Shown here in pieces: positions 13,601 through 19,875 of a stretch of 37,800 nt of DNA. A program made the position numbers and the translations under genes. How positions within the stretch are numbered: position 1 is the stretch's first letter; every line of letters begins with the position of its first letter. The stretch is from a virus. The stretch covers positions 1 through 37,800 of IMG/VR virus record IMGVR_UViG_3300035666_000077; one strand, written 5' to 3'. The notes under the pieces are model-generated. The model searched no databases, had not been told where the DNA came from, and saw only the letters and a program-made list of their open reading frames with translations.

Positions 13601-13849
13601 ATGAGCGAACAAACGAACGAAACAACCACCCAAATGGTCAACAATGAACTGACCGAGCGGGTTAACAACGCATATCTTGCCAACAACTATACCCTCCTCA
13701 ATGGCGGCACCGACAATGTGGTGATGATCAAGGGAGACAAGGATGATAAGTCCATTGATGTCCTCCTTACCTTGGAAGGCATGGAAGAAGTGAGCAAAAC
13801 CCTGCGTGAGGAAGTGGACAACAAAAAGCCCGAAGCAAGCAATGAGTAG
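13601..13849 (+). CDS. Hypothetical acidic protein (82 aa)
   Basis: The protein is Asn/Thr/Glu-rich (MSEQTNETTTQMVNNELTER) with a beta hairpin-like middle (NVVMIKGDKDDKSIDVLLTL) and an acidic helix. It is coupled to the next gene by an ATGAGTAG overlap. The function is unknown. Confidence 0.6.
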   Translation: MSEQTNETTTQMVNNELTERVNNAYLANNYTLLNGGTDNVVMIKGDKDDKSIDVLLTLEGMEEVSKTLREEVDNKKPEASNE

Positions 13850-14129
13850 CGAAACCTATCCCATCTACCAAGCACAAGTGGGAGCCTTGGGTCAGGTAGC
13901 GTTTTTCAAGGACCCCGAATCCCGCACCTACTGCTTTACTTACTTTAACGGAGCCGATTGTACCCCGCTTTTTCTCTCCGAAGACGCGGCCTACTTTACA
14001 TGGCTCTTTATTGGGTGCGAACATCCTGAAGCCACTATCTCGACTTTTACTCCTCCCAAGAAGGCTGGGGGAAGTAAACCTAAAAAGCAGCCTTCAAAAC
14101 CAACTAAAAAGAAAGCGAAAAGTAAATGA
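13842..14129 (+). CDS. Hypothetical protein with lysine-rich tail (95 aa)
   Basis: The start at 13842 overlaps the previous stop. A globular part (VGALGQVAFFKDPESRTYCF, then LSEDAAYFTWLFIGCE) is followed by a Lys/Pro/Ser tail (KPKKQPSKPTKKKAKSK) typical of nucleic-acid-contacting ends. The next gene starts by ATGA overlap. No family is recognised. Confidence 0.6.
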   Translation: MSSETYPIYQAQVGALGQVAFFKDPESRTYCFTYFNGADCTPLFLSEDAAYFTWLFIGCEHPEATISTFTPPKKAGGSKPKKQPSKPTKKKAKSK

Positions 14130-14353
14130 GCAAAGAGAAAAAAGACAACAGCGGAGCGGCGTTTATGCGTAACTCCGACAATCCCAAAGCACCTTGGTGC
14201 AGCGGCCCCGTAACTGTTGACGGAAAAGACTACGAAGTGGCCATCTGGAAACAGAAGAGCCAAAAGGGCGACCAATACTTGAGCCTCAAGTTTGGCCCTC
14301 CCTACGTTCCGAAGAACAAAAAAACCGACACTAACGACGATCCTGACTGGTAA
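14126..14353 (+). CDS. DUF736-like small phage protein (75 aa)
   Basis: The pattern NSGAAFMRNSDNPKAPWCSG, then VTVDGKDYEVAIWKQKSQKG, then DQYLSLKFG matches a widespread group of small phage and plasmid proteins (DUF736-like), thought to bind nucleic acid but not well characterised. It is linked by an ATGA overlap to the gene upstream. Confidence 0.65.
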   Translation: MSKEKKDNSGAAFMRNSDNPKAPWCSGPVTVDGKDYEVAIWKQKSQKGDQYLSLKFGPPYVPKNKKTDTNDDPDW

Positions 14354-14359
14354 GTCGCA

Positions 14360-14506
14360 ATGGGCTTCATTGGCATAGCCATCTGCACGGTTTGCTACGT
14401 TGCAACCTCAGTTGATTTCTACATCAAGGGGAATCTCCCCATGGCTATTGCCTTTGGAGGCTACGCGCTCGCGAATGTGGGCTTTCTAATGATCGCAAGA
14501 CAATGA
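14360..14506 (+). CDS. Tiny membrane protein 1 of a coupled series (48 aa)
   Basis: MGFIGIAICTVCYVATSVDF and MAIAFGGYALANVGFLMIAR form two hydrophobic segments separated by a short KGN turn, predicting a two-helix hairpin in the membrane. Its stop overlaps the next start (ATGA). No homologue is recognised. Confidence 0.55.
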   Translation: MGFIGIAICTVCYVATSVDFYIKGNLPMAIAFGGYALANVGFLMIARQ

Positions 14507-14595
14507 AATCCGCAATACTTACACTGGCCATGTTTGCCAGCTTCACATTTTGGCTTTTGGCCTTCTATGGCGCATGGAGAGTTATCAATGGTTGA
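14503..14595 (+). CDS. Tiny membrane protein 2 (30 aa)
   Basis: A single hydrophobic helix (ILTLAMFASFTFWLLAFYGA) with a basic end makes this 30-residue frame a likely one-pass membrane peptide. It starts by ATGA overlap, and its 3' end overlaps the next start by 8 bp. Confidence 0.45.
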   Translation: MKSAILTLAMFASFTFWLLAFYGAWRVING

Positions 14596-14677
14596 CTACG
14601 CCATTAGCTACGTCTTTTACATCGCCATCCTTATTGTTGTACTAAAGCTGTTCAAGGACATCATCAACCCGAAATGA
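14588..14677 (+). CDS. Tiny membrane protein 3 (29 aa)
   Basis: MVDYAISYVFYIAILIVVLK is a single transmembrane segment followed by a short amphipathic tail (LFKDIINPK). It is linked to both neighbours by overlaps. Too short for family assignment; position and hydrophobicity argue for a real gene. Confidence 0.45.
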   Translation: MVDYAISYVFYIAILIVVLKLFKDIINPK

Positions 14678-14850
14678 AAAACAAACTTGAGAACTGGATC
14701 GCCAATCGCGGAGCCAATGAAGTCAGGGTGATGAATCTATTGCAAGAATACGGGGTTATCAGCGACAACACCGTCTGGGCCAAGGACTGTGGTAACGATC
14801 TAAGGGCCATCCGCTGGCTGGCGGTCAACGCCGAACAACTGCTTAAATGA
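14674..14850 (+). CDS. Small helical protein in membrane-gene series (58 aa)
   Basis: Unlike its neighbours it is soluble and helical (KLENWIANRGANEVRVMNLL, then DLRAIRWLAVNAEQLLK). The start and stop are both ATGA overlaps. It could be a small regulator or an antagonist acting with the surrounding membrane peptides; this is unsupported beyond position. Confidence 0.55.
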   Translation: MKNKLENWIANRGANEVRVMNLLQEYGVISDNTVWAKDCGNDLRAIRWLAVNAEQLLK

Positions 14851-14975
14851 CTATTGTCGAAACATTTCTAAACCTAGTGGGCTACGGGGTCTTGGCCAAT
14901 ATGGCTTTTGCCCTAACCTTCTGTTGCCTTCGGTTACGAAAAATTAACAAAACTCTCAATCGATCTTTGGAATAA
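14847..14975 (+). CDS. Tiny membrane protein 4 (42 aa)
   Basis: One hydrophobic segment (LNLVGYGVLANMAFALTFCC) followed by a basic tail (RLRKINKTLNRSLE) indicates a one-pass membrane protein with a positively charged cytoplasmic end. It is the last of the overlapped series; a short gap with an 8-C run (14989-14996) follows. Confidence 0.5.
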   Translation: MTIVETFLNLVGYGVLANMAFALTFCCLRLRKINKTLNRSLE

Positions 14976-15004
14976 ACTTTGCTAGTCTCCCCCCCCGATC
15001 TTTG

Positions 15005-15015
15005 AAAGGAGGTGA
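15005..15015 (+). promoter_or_regulatory. Perfect extended Shine-Dalgarno
   Basis: AAAGGAGGTGA is an 11-nt complement of the 16S rRNA 3' tail, placed 7 nt before the ATG at 15023. Many plus-strand genes in this window have no Shine-Dalgarno, so this site should give unusually strong initiation. Confidence 0.75.
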
Positions 15016-15022
15016 GATTACA

Positions 15023-15160
15023 ATGGAGTATACCAACCACCTTGGTATTGTCTATGGACCGTATGGATCAATTGGCTTTGCACAACGGCAGGATTTGCGG
15101 AAGCTGTCTTTCAGCTTTCGCGGATTGTTCCGCTGGGTCAAAAATCTTGCGGTTCTTTAA
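15023..15160 (+). CDS. Small basic protein with exceptional ribosome site (45 aa)
   Basis: The frame reads MEYTNHLGIVYGPYGSIGFA, then QRQDLRKLSFSFRGLFRWVK, then NLAVL. A Gly/Tyr-rich front is followed by a basic amphipathic C-terminus. It is a separate short unit: it has an 11-nt Shine-Dalgarno before it and a strong intrinsic terminator 6 bp after it. No family is recognised. The architecture suggests high-level expression. Confidence 0.6.
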   Translation: MEYTNHLGIVYGPYGSIGFAQRQDLRKLSFSFRGLFRWVKNLAVL

Positions 15161-15166
15161 GAAGCT

Positions 15167-15199
15167 AGGGCGGGGGAGCAATCCCCCGTCCTTTTTTTT
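15167..15199 (+). terminator. Rho-independent terminator
   Basis: A 10-bp stem (AGGGCGGGGG with CCCCCGTCCT, one G-T pair) and a 6-nt loop AGCAAT run into eight T residues (15192-15199). This is a textbook intrinsic terminator closing the transcript that includes the 45-aa gene. Confidence 0.9.
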
Positions 15200-15226
15200 G
15201 AACGTTCCACGATAAGCGGGGTCTAA

Positions 15227-15697
15227 ATGGGTATGTGGGACGAATATGTAGAGCAGGGTAAGAGCGTAGAGGCCAAGTTTGCCTCCATCCTTAGTGGGGC
15301 TGTCTTTGCCACCAGAGAACAAGACATGCATGAGCATTGGGATGTGATGGACGTTATGGCCCTCAAATACGATGTTAAGGGCATGAAGAAGTATCGGCGT
15401 AGTGACGATAAGCCTACTGATCGACTCCATTGGATAGAACTCCGCAACGTCAATGGAAAGAACGGATGGCTCTACGGAGAAGCTGATGTCATCGCCTTTG
15501 AGACCCGTCAGTGGTGGCTACTGGTAGATCGCGAGGATCTTGTCCAGTTTGTCGAAGGCATACTTATCGGAAGTGATCCATGCGAGAAGCCCGAACCCTA
15601 CAGACTCTACCAACGTGAAGGCCGACAAGATCTCCTTACCATCTTACCAACAGTGGACTTGCTGTCCATCGCCAGTCAAGTATTGGTAAAGAAATAA
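15227..15697 (+). CDS. Putative PD-(D/E)xK-type nuclease-like phage protein (156 aa)
   Basis: The protein has an N-terminal helix with a conserved-looking glutamate (VEAKFASILSGAVFATREQD), then EHWDVMDVMALKYDVKGMKK containing a D-x-K. The sequence continues RLHWIELRNVNGKNGWLYGE and ADVIAFETRQWWLLVDREDL. The order Glu, Asp-x-Lys and following strand is compatible with a restriction-endonuclease-like fold. The family is not certain, and it could be an inactive relative. It is the first gene after the terminator, so it needs its own promoter or read-through. Confidence 0.5.
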   Translation: MGMWDEYVEQGKSVEAKFASILSGAVFATREQDMHEHWDVMDVMALKYDVKGMKKYRRSDDKPTDRLHWIELRNVNGKNGWLYGEADVIAFETRQWWLLVDREDLVQFVEGILIGSDPCEKPEPYRLYQREGRQDLLTILPTVDLLSIASQVLVKK

Positions 15698-15706
15698 GAC
15701 AAGTTT

Positions 15707-15880
15707 ATGGCAGGTAAAGACAGCAGACCCAACGGCAAGGGGGACCAACCCCGAAAAGTGAATGGCCCGAAGTATCGGGACAACTTTGATAGTATCAAAT
15801 GGAACAACCATGAGAGCAAAACAAATAGGAATCAAGCAAGACCGCAACGCGGCCAAGACAACCCCCAAGCCCCGCAATAA
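15707..15880 (+). CDS. Small conserved phage protein, MAGKxxxPR type (57 aa)
   Basis: MAGKDSRPNGKGDQPRKVNG followed by PKYRDNFDSIKW matches a common small protein pattern (start with Gly-Lys-Gly-Asp-x-Pro-Arg, then KY..N(F/Y)D.I) seen in many phages and of unknown role. The last 25 residues are Gln/Asn/Arg-rich and overlap the next frame by 71 bp, so they may be poorly constrained. Confidence 0.6.
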   Translation: MAGKDSRPNGKGDQPRKVNGPKYRDNFDSIKWNNHESKTNRNQARPQRGQDNPQAPQ

Positions 15881-16067
15881 CATGCCCAAGCTACAAAAAC
15901 TGCTAAGTAAGGGCCACCTCGTCCCCATCTACGAGGCCCGTGGGGACACGATCTTCCTGATCGGCTACCGCCGCAAGGCAAGCTCAAGAAAAGCCCACCA
16001 GAGGCCCTTTATGCTCAAAGCAGGGGTACCTATAGCCAAGATCCCCTCAAATCCCGAAACCACATGA
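15810..16067 (+). CDS. Basic hypothetical protein (85 aa)
   Basis: Starts are possible at 15810 (MRAKQIGIKQDRNAAKTTPK) or at 15882 (MPKLQKLLSKGHLVPIYEAR), the latter 1 bp after the previous stop. The core LVPIYEARGDTIFLIGYRRK looks like a small beta structure; the rest is Lys/Arg-rich. The C-terminus ends in SNPETT and is coupled to the next gene by ATGA. Confidence 0.55.
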   Translation: MRAKQIGIKQDRNAAKTTPKPRNNMPKLQKLLSKGHLVPIYEARGDTIFLIGYRRKASSRKAHQRPFMLKAGVPIAKIPSNPETT

Positions 16068-16339
16068 AACCCACAGGCAACGAATTAATAGACCATTGTA
16101 TCAAATCCCACATGGGAGAAGATGAAACAATCCTCCTAGCAGACGGATTAGAAAGTGCCTTTATGGGGATAGGCAGGCAATTCACCCACCCCATAGCCAT
16201 CTACTCCTACAAGAAGGTGATCAAGATCCTCATGCGGGATCACAGGATGGACAGAGAAGAAGCCATCGAATACTTCGACTACAACATCGCGGGAGCCTTC
16301 GTCGGAGACCAAACCCCCGTATTCTTACAGGATGAGTAG
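16064..16339 (+). CDS. Conserved phage hypothetical protein (91 aa)
   Basis: The C-terminal half YSYKKVIKILMRDHRMDREE, then AIEYFDYNIAGAFVGDQTPV is a pattern common in uncharacterised phage proteins (helical, with an acidic EEA..YFDYNI..A segment). The start is an ATGA overlap. The function is not known. Confidence 0.7.
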   Translation: MKPTGNELIDHCIKSHMGEDETILLADGLESAFMGIGRQFTHPIAIYSYKKVIKILMRDHRMDREEAIEYFDYNIAGAFVGDQTPVFLQDE

Positions 16340-16397
16340 ATATGTCGATAAAACCCCGAAATCTATACATGTCCCCCCAGATATGGTTACGGCGTAG
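16332..16397 (+). CDS. Possible micro-ORF (21 aa)
   Basis: An ATGAGTAG overlap on the previous stop opens a 21-codon frame (MSRYVDKTPKSIHVPPDMVT plus one residue). The overlap type is the same as between real genes here, but the size prevents a judgement. Confidence 0.25.
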   Translation: MSRYVDKTPKSIHVPPDMVTA

Positions 16398-16415
16398 ACA
16401 TATCATCGGAGTAGA

Positions 16416-16553
16416 GTGGGGACAATAGTCCAAGCCAAATTTGACCTATATGGTACTTTCTATGCCATTTGGCAGTCAAGGGGCACAAAGGCAGCAAAAG
16501 CGTTCCACGGGGGATTGTGGGGCAATTACGCCCCCTCCAAGCCCGAAACATAG
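16416..16553 (+). CDS. Small hypothetical protein, GTG start (45 aa)
   Basis: A GTG at 16416 with GGAG upstream opens a 45-codon frame: MGTIVQAKFDLYGTFYAIWQ, then SRGTKAAKAFHGGLWGNYAP, then SKPET. The composition is protein-like and the frame is bounded by a stop just upstream. The C-terminus resembles two other small proteins (SNPEP, SNPETT). It is the last plus gene before a non-coding stretch. Confidence 0.5.
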   Translation: MGTIVQAKFDLYGTFYAIWQSRGTKAAKAFHGGLWGNYAPSKPET

Positions 16554-16729
16554 AGAGCTAAAAATATTCAAGAGGGGGTAACGTCCCTTGAACTAGGGGG
16601 TAGGGGGTAGTCAGAAAGAGAAGAGACGGGGGTGGTAGCCTTATGTAAACCCCGCTATACATAAACCCCCATTGGTGTATACCGAAGAGGACATCTCTAG
16701 CACACAAAGCTGATAGCGCGCTCTCTGGT
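16554..16729. other. Non-coding gap with short G-rich repeats
   Basis: The 176 bp hold a tandem GGGGGTAG motif (near 16594-16610) and two related segments of the type AT-AAACCCC around 16655-16680. There is no frame or terminator I can support. It separates the plus operon from the convergent HNH gene. Confidence 0.4.
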
Positions 16730-17227
16730 TTACTTTTTGGAGGACATTGTGGTTTTTATCTGATCCACAATCTCTAAAAGCTCACTTACTGAAAGCTCGT
16801 TCTTAACAAGATTAACAATCCCTCGACACAGGACAATGTTGTCCTTCTCATATCCTCTATTAGAGTCAACTCTGTCTATTGACACGCATTGCCACCTTCT
16901 TGGACTTGGGCCAAGAATCATTGGTTGATCTGTGTAATAACACTTTCCGCCTTGTTTTTCCCACACCTCCTGAACGTCATCTACTGTAATGTTAAACGGA
17001 ATACCACACTCCTTTGCTCTGGCCCTTGAGCCTGTTACTCTGTAATGAAGGTAGTTATTCTTGACCCATTCGTTTTGTTTTGCCTTTTTAAGCCTTTTCT
17101 CTTCTGGGCTTAATGAGTGATACTTTTTGATTTGTTTCTGAACGTGGCACCTTTTGCATATGTAATTGTGATACGAGTAAAACTCCTCTGGATTTGTGGC
17201 CCCGCATTTACATTGTTTGTTTTTCAT
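16730..17227 (-). CDS. HNH endonuclease, probable mobile gene (165 aa)
   Basis: An N-terminal zinc finger (MKNKQCKCGATNPEEF, then YICKRCHVQKQ) precedes a basic linker. The HNH-type core GKCYYTDQPM, SIDRVDSNRGYEKDNIVLCR and GIVNLVKNELSVSELL follows; this is characteristic of phage HNH proteins of homing type. It is the only well-supported gene on the minus strand between 8959 and 29275, and it is flanked by non-coding DNA on both sides, consistent with insertion as a free-standing homing endonuclease. Confidence 0.85.
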   Translation of the reverse strand: MKNKQCKCGATNPEEFYSYHNYICKRCHVQKQIKKYHSLSPEEKRLKKAKQNEWVKNNYLHYRVTGSRARAKECGIPFNITVDDVQEVWEKQGGKCYYTDQPMILGPSPRRWQCVSIDRVDSNRGYEKDNIVLCRGIVNLVKNELSVSELLEIVDQIKTTMSSKK

Positions 17228-17931
17228 AAACAGAGCTTAACATGGCCAAGAAAAAAATCAAGGCCATTTGTTTTTCTAAAAACATTTTGTCATATATTTT
17301 TCGACAGGGGGTATTTTTATGGGTTGCTGGCCCGCGCCAAGCGAAGGGTGGGGTCAACACCCGTGTGGTGGGGTCTGTGCGCTGATAGCTGATTCGCTGG
17401 TTGCGGCGGGGTTGCGCTGTCTGGCTGTCCCCGTCCCGCTGGCCTCGCGCCCCGCCCCGCCCCTACTCCGTCCCCTCTGTCCATGCCCATGACATGATAG
17501 CTGATTCGCGGCTTATACGCCCCGTGGTGGCGTTTTGATTAGGCGTCCGCTGTCTTGGTATTGCCAACCCCACAGAGAAGCGGGGCAATGGCAAGCAATG
17601 CAATCCGCCCCCATCCAAGGGGGACAACGGGGAATGCTAGGGGGGAATCCCGAAACCTAATCTATTCCCCATTCGCCAACCTCTACAGGGGGAGCAAACA
17701 AGCTTTCCCCGTTCGCCTTGCCATGGGTGGCGAGCGTAGCTTGTCCCCTTGTCCCCGCCCCGTGAGCAATACCTGACAATTTTGTCATGCTTTGTAATTC
17801 ATGCATTGGCTTTCCCCCATTCTCGCAGCGTATGCAATCCCCCCCGATTAAAACGAGCGTTCGACTTAAATTAAAAACAATTGAAAATATTCCTTGCCAA
17901 GCCTCCGCCCCCGCTTTAGCTTGTCCCCCGT
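17228..17931. other. 704-bp GC-rich region without a convincing gene
   Basis: Only weak frames exist here: 57 codons at 17319-17492 with a GGGGG upstream; 66 codons at 17787-17984; and a low-complexity frame at 17555. Contents include ATGGCC...GGCCAT around 17235-17265 and a 15-bp exact direct repeat (listed separately). There are several G/C-tract hairpins (for example CCCCC-ATCCAA-GGGGG near 17608-17623 and GGGGAGC...GCTTTCCCC near 17687-17709), and the recurring TAGCTTGTCCCC (near 17736 and 17914). The composition differs from flanking operons. It may be a decayed gene block or a structured regulatory region. Confidence 0.5.
17383..17509. repeat. 15-bp direct repeat pair
   Basis: TGATAGCTGATTCGC occurs exactly at 17383-17397 and 17495-17509, 112 bp apart; a shorter match (CTGATAGC) is near 16711. 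The pair brackets the GC-rich 57-codon frame. It could be the footprint of an insertion or protein-binding sites. Confidence 0.6.
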
Positions 17932-18207
17932 ATGGAAAACCACAATGCAACAACAACGGGCACGGGGAATTCCGCCGTGCGTGAAACGATCAAGCGCGGA
18001 ATGTGGGCGGGTTCGCCCCGCTACAATGGCGGGGATTCCGCCTTGGGAGAACGCAAAGTCTATTTCGCTCACGTTTGCGGATTCGCCGCTATCCGTGACG
18101 CTATCACCGACGAGATTCTCTATCACTTGAGCGAGCGTAGGACGCCAGAAGCGCACCTTGCATCAGCGGAAAAGATCGCTCGCAAGTTCGGCTGGGAGCT
18201 TGTTTGA
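17932..18207 (+). CDS. Hypothetical protein (91 aa)
   Basis: The frame starts MENHNATTTGTGNSAVRETI, then KRGMWAGSPRYNGGDSALGE, and has an alpha-helical C-terminal half (VCGFAAIRDAITDEILYHLS, then AEKIARKFGWELV). The codon use (GCG, GGG-rich) differs from the operon before 16553. It is the first supported gene of the accessory block. The function is unknown. Confidence 0.55.
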   Translation: MENHNATTTGTGNSAVRETIKRGMWAGSPRYNGGDSALGERKVYFAHVCGFAAIRDAITDEILYHLSERRTPEAHLASAEKIARKFGWELV

Positions 18208-18217
18208 TTGCTTCCCC

Positions 18218-18259
18218 GTCTCCCCGTGGCGATTGTCGCGGGGAGCAGGGGAGACAATC
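18218..18259 (+). other. Two mutually exclusive stem-loops after the stop codon
   Basis: GTCTCCCC (18218-18225) pairs with GGGGAGAC (18248-18255), and GATTGTC (18231-18237) pairs with GACAATC (18253-18259). The two stems share 18253-18255, so only one can form. There is no U-tract. The position is 11 bp after one gene and 22 bp before the next. It could be an attenuator-like switch or an RNA-stability element. Confidence 0.45.
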
Positions 18260-18280
18260 CCGCAACACCTAAAACACCAT

Positions 18281-18373
18281 ATGCAAATCACCGACACATT
18301 CCTTCACGGGATGACTCTTTTCGGGTCGTTCCTCATCCTCTGGACGTTTGTTCACTCATACTTTGACCTATGA
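18281..18373 (+). CDS. Tiny membrane protein (30 aa)
   Basis: MQITDTFLHGMTLFGSFLIL followed by WTFVHSYFDL is a single hydrophobic segment with a polar front. Its stop overlaps the next start by ATGA. Confidence 0.5.
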   Translation: MQITDTFLHGMTLFGSFLILWTFVHSYFDL

Positions 18374-18564
18374 GCAAGCAACCCTCCTTTGCACGTTGCA
18401 AGCTTCACTTGTCTTGCATTATTCGCAATCCGTCCCGCTGTTCTTTCTATGTTCGCGGGATCATTCGGGAATTTAAAGAGGCTTCTCCCTTTGCGCTTGT
18501 TTGCGTAGCGGGAATGTCTCCTTTTTTCGGGCTTTGTCTCGTCAAGTTCTTTTCTCAACACTAA
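18370..18564 (+). CDS. Small Cys-containing membrane-type protein (64 aa)
   Basis: The N-terminal half is basic with cysteines (SFARCKLHLSCIIRNPSRCS); the C-terminal half is hydrophobic (PFALVCVAGMSPFFGLCLVK). It is coupled by ATGA to the 30-aa membrane peptide gene. No family is recognised. Confidence 0.5.
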   Translation: MSKQPSFARCKLHLSCIIRNPSRCSFYVRGIIREFKEASPFALVCVAGMSPFFGLCLVKFFSQH

Positions 18565-18582
18565 CACCTAACACTAACACCT
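18557..18582 (+). repeat. Two tandem 13-bp units in a gene leader
   Basis: AACACTAACACCT is repeated exactly twice (18557-18569, 18570-18582), ending 1 bp before the ATG at 18584. The leader lacks guanine and so any Shine-Dalgarno; the first unit overlaps the end of the preceding gene. Confidence 0.7.
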
Positions 18583-18583
18583 A

Positions 18584-18847
18584 ATGAAAACGAAAAACAT
18601 CAAACCTTGGAACCTCCGCGAGGGGGATCAAATCGTAATTGAAACCCTTCCCCGTGATATGGCGCGGGACGGCGCACCCCGTGCTTATGAGGTCACGGGC
18701 ATATTGAAAACCCGTGGAGTCTTCACGGGCGGAAACCTCTGGAAGGTCAAATATGCTGACGGACAATCCCCGATTGGCTTTTCTGTCATTCAATACCACG
18801 GGAAAAAGGGAAACCTTCCCGCCGAATCCGCTTCAATCCTCGCCTAG
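18584..18847 (+). CDS. Hypothetical small beta-type protein (87 aa)
   Basis: MKTKNIKPWNLREGDQIVIE followed by YEVTGILKTRGVFTGGNLWK and VKYADGQSPIGFSVIQY looks like a small beta barrel. The start shares the MKTK...LREGD pattern with the protein at 22053, suggesting distant paralogy. A G-free repeat leader precedes it. Confidence 0.6.
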   Translation: MKTKNIKPWNLREGDQIVIETLPRDMARDGAPRAYEVTGILKTRGVFTGGNLWKVKYADGQSPIGFSVIQYHGKKGNLPAESASILA

Positions 18848-18854
18848 TATCACC

Positions 18855-19565
18855 ATGAAAACACTCCTATCTATCGACACTAACGCAAAGACAGTCAAAG
18901 GTCAGGCAAAAGGCTTTTTGACTGGCATTCTTTACCTTGCCCCCGTGAAGGAATCGGGCGCAATCAACGTTTGCCCCCATGCGTCCCAAGGGTGCGCGGC
19001 GGCTTGCCTATTCACGGCGGGGCGGGGAGCCTTTGACAATGTCAGAAGCGCGAGAGTCGCAAAGACTCTTGAATTCGTCCGTGATCGTGCCGCATTCATG
19101 GAAACACTCGCGGCGGAAGTTTCCCGCCTTATCAAAAAAGCGGAAAAGCTTGGCATGACTCCGTGCGTCCGTTTAAACGGAACCTCTGATCTTCCTTGGG
19201 AAAAGATCCCGTGCGGGTCGTTTGCTTCCATCATGGAAAGGTTCCCCGCGATTCAGTTCTATGATTACACTAAAAACCCAAACAGGATTGCGGCTTATCT
19301 GGAGGGGAAAATGCCCGCCAATTATCAATTGACCTTTTCGCGGTCAGAGGATAACGGGCCAATCGCCCTTTCCATCCTTGGGAGCGGGGGAAATGTCGCA
19401 ATCGTTTTCTCCTCTGCCAAGCTTCCCGAATCATTTCAGGGCAAGCCCGTGGTCGATGGGGACGAATCTGACCTTCGTTTCCTAGACCCTCGCGGGTGCG
19501 TTGTCGGTCTAAAGGCCAAGGGCAAAGCGCGAAAGGATGATTCGGGATTTGTGGTGCAAGTCTAG
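18855..19565 (+). CDS. GP88-like phage protein (236 aa)
   Basis: From the ATG at 18855 the protein follows the GP88 domain pattern: NAKTVKGQAKGFLTGILYLA, then NVCPHASQGCAAACLFTAGR, VRLNGTSDLPWEKI, IQFYDYTKNPNRI, NYQLTFSRSEDN, VVDGDESDLRFLDPRG and VVGLKAKGKARKDDSGF. The conserved cysteines (C..ASQGC..AC) could bind metal or a cluster. GP88 proteins are widespread in phages and plasmids with no settled function. The length is as expected, so the gene looks complete. Confidence 0.85.
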   Translation: MKTLLSIDTNAKTVKGQAKGFLTGILYLAPVKESGAINVCPHASQGCAAACLFTAGRGAFDNVRSARVAKTLEFVRDRAAFMETLAAEVSRLIKKAEKLGMTPCVRLNGTSDLPWEKIPCGSFASIMERFPAIQFYDYTKNPNRIAAYLEGKMPANYQLTFSRSEDNGPIALSILGSGGNVAIVFSSAKLPESFQGKPVVDGDESDLRFLDPRGCVVGLKAKGKARKDDSGFVVQV

Positions 19566-19567
19566 GC

Positions 19568-19614
19568 TTTCCCGCCTCGCCTCGCGGCATAGGGTCGCGG
19601 GGCGCACGGGGAAA
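19568..19614 (+). other. GC-rich stem-loop after the GP88-like gene
   Basis: The outer stem TTTCCC (19568-19573) pairs with GGGAAA (19609-19614), and the inner CGCCTCGC (19578-19585) pairs with GCGGGGCG (19597-19604) with one G-T pair. It begins 3 bp after the stop and is followed by a short A/C-rich leader before the next ATG. There is no U-tract. Confidence 0.5.
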
Positions 19615-19629
19615 CCCAAACAAAATACC

Positions 19630-19875
19630 ATGATAACAAACGAAATCAAAAAGGGCATGCGCTTTCGCCTCCGTAGCGGGTGGCTGGCGACCATGCAGGA
19701 CAATCGCAAAGGAAATATCCGCCTCGCGGAAGTAGAAGGGGACTACACGGAAACGGGGAGCGTTTACGCGCACGATATTGTTTCCGTTCTAATCGGGGAC
19801 AATTGGCAAGCCGTAGAGCATACGGGACAACAGCAAAAGGTGCGCGACCTAAACGTTGCGCTTTTCGGCGGCTAG
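19630..19875 (+). CDS. Conserved-type small phage protein (81 aa)
   Basis: I choose ATG 19630 (MITNEIKKGMRFRLRSGWLA). The sequence TMQDNRKGNIRLAEVEGDYT, then ETGSVYAHDIVSVLIGDNW is a compact beta-rich domain similar in style to small uncharacterised phage proteins. The leader AACCCAAACAAAATACC has no Shine-Dalgarno. Confidence 0.65.
   Translation: MITNEIKKGMRFRLRSGWLATMQDNRKGNIRLAEVEGDYTETGSVYAHDIVSVLIGDNWQAVEHTGQQQKVRDLNVALFGG

Noticed and set aside
17319-17492. 57-codon GC-rich frame with GGGGG upstream.
   Set aside because: Its Pro/Cys/Arg-rich composition is what GC tracts give by chance, and it spans a direct repeat; not supported as a gene.
17787-17984. 66-codon frame in the GC-rich island.
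   Set aside because: It overlaps the better frame at 17932 by 53 bp, and its composition looks non-coding.
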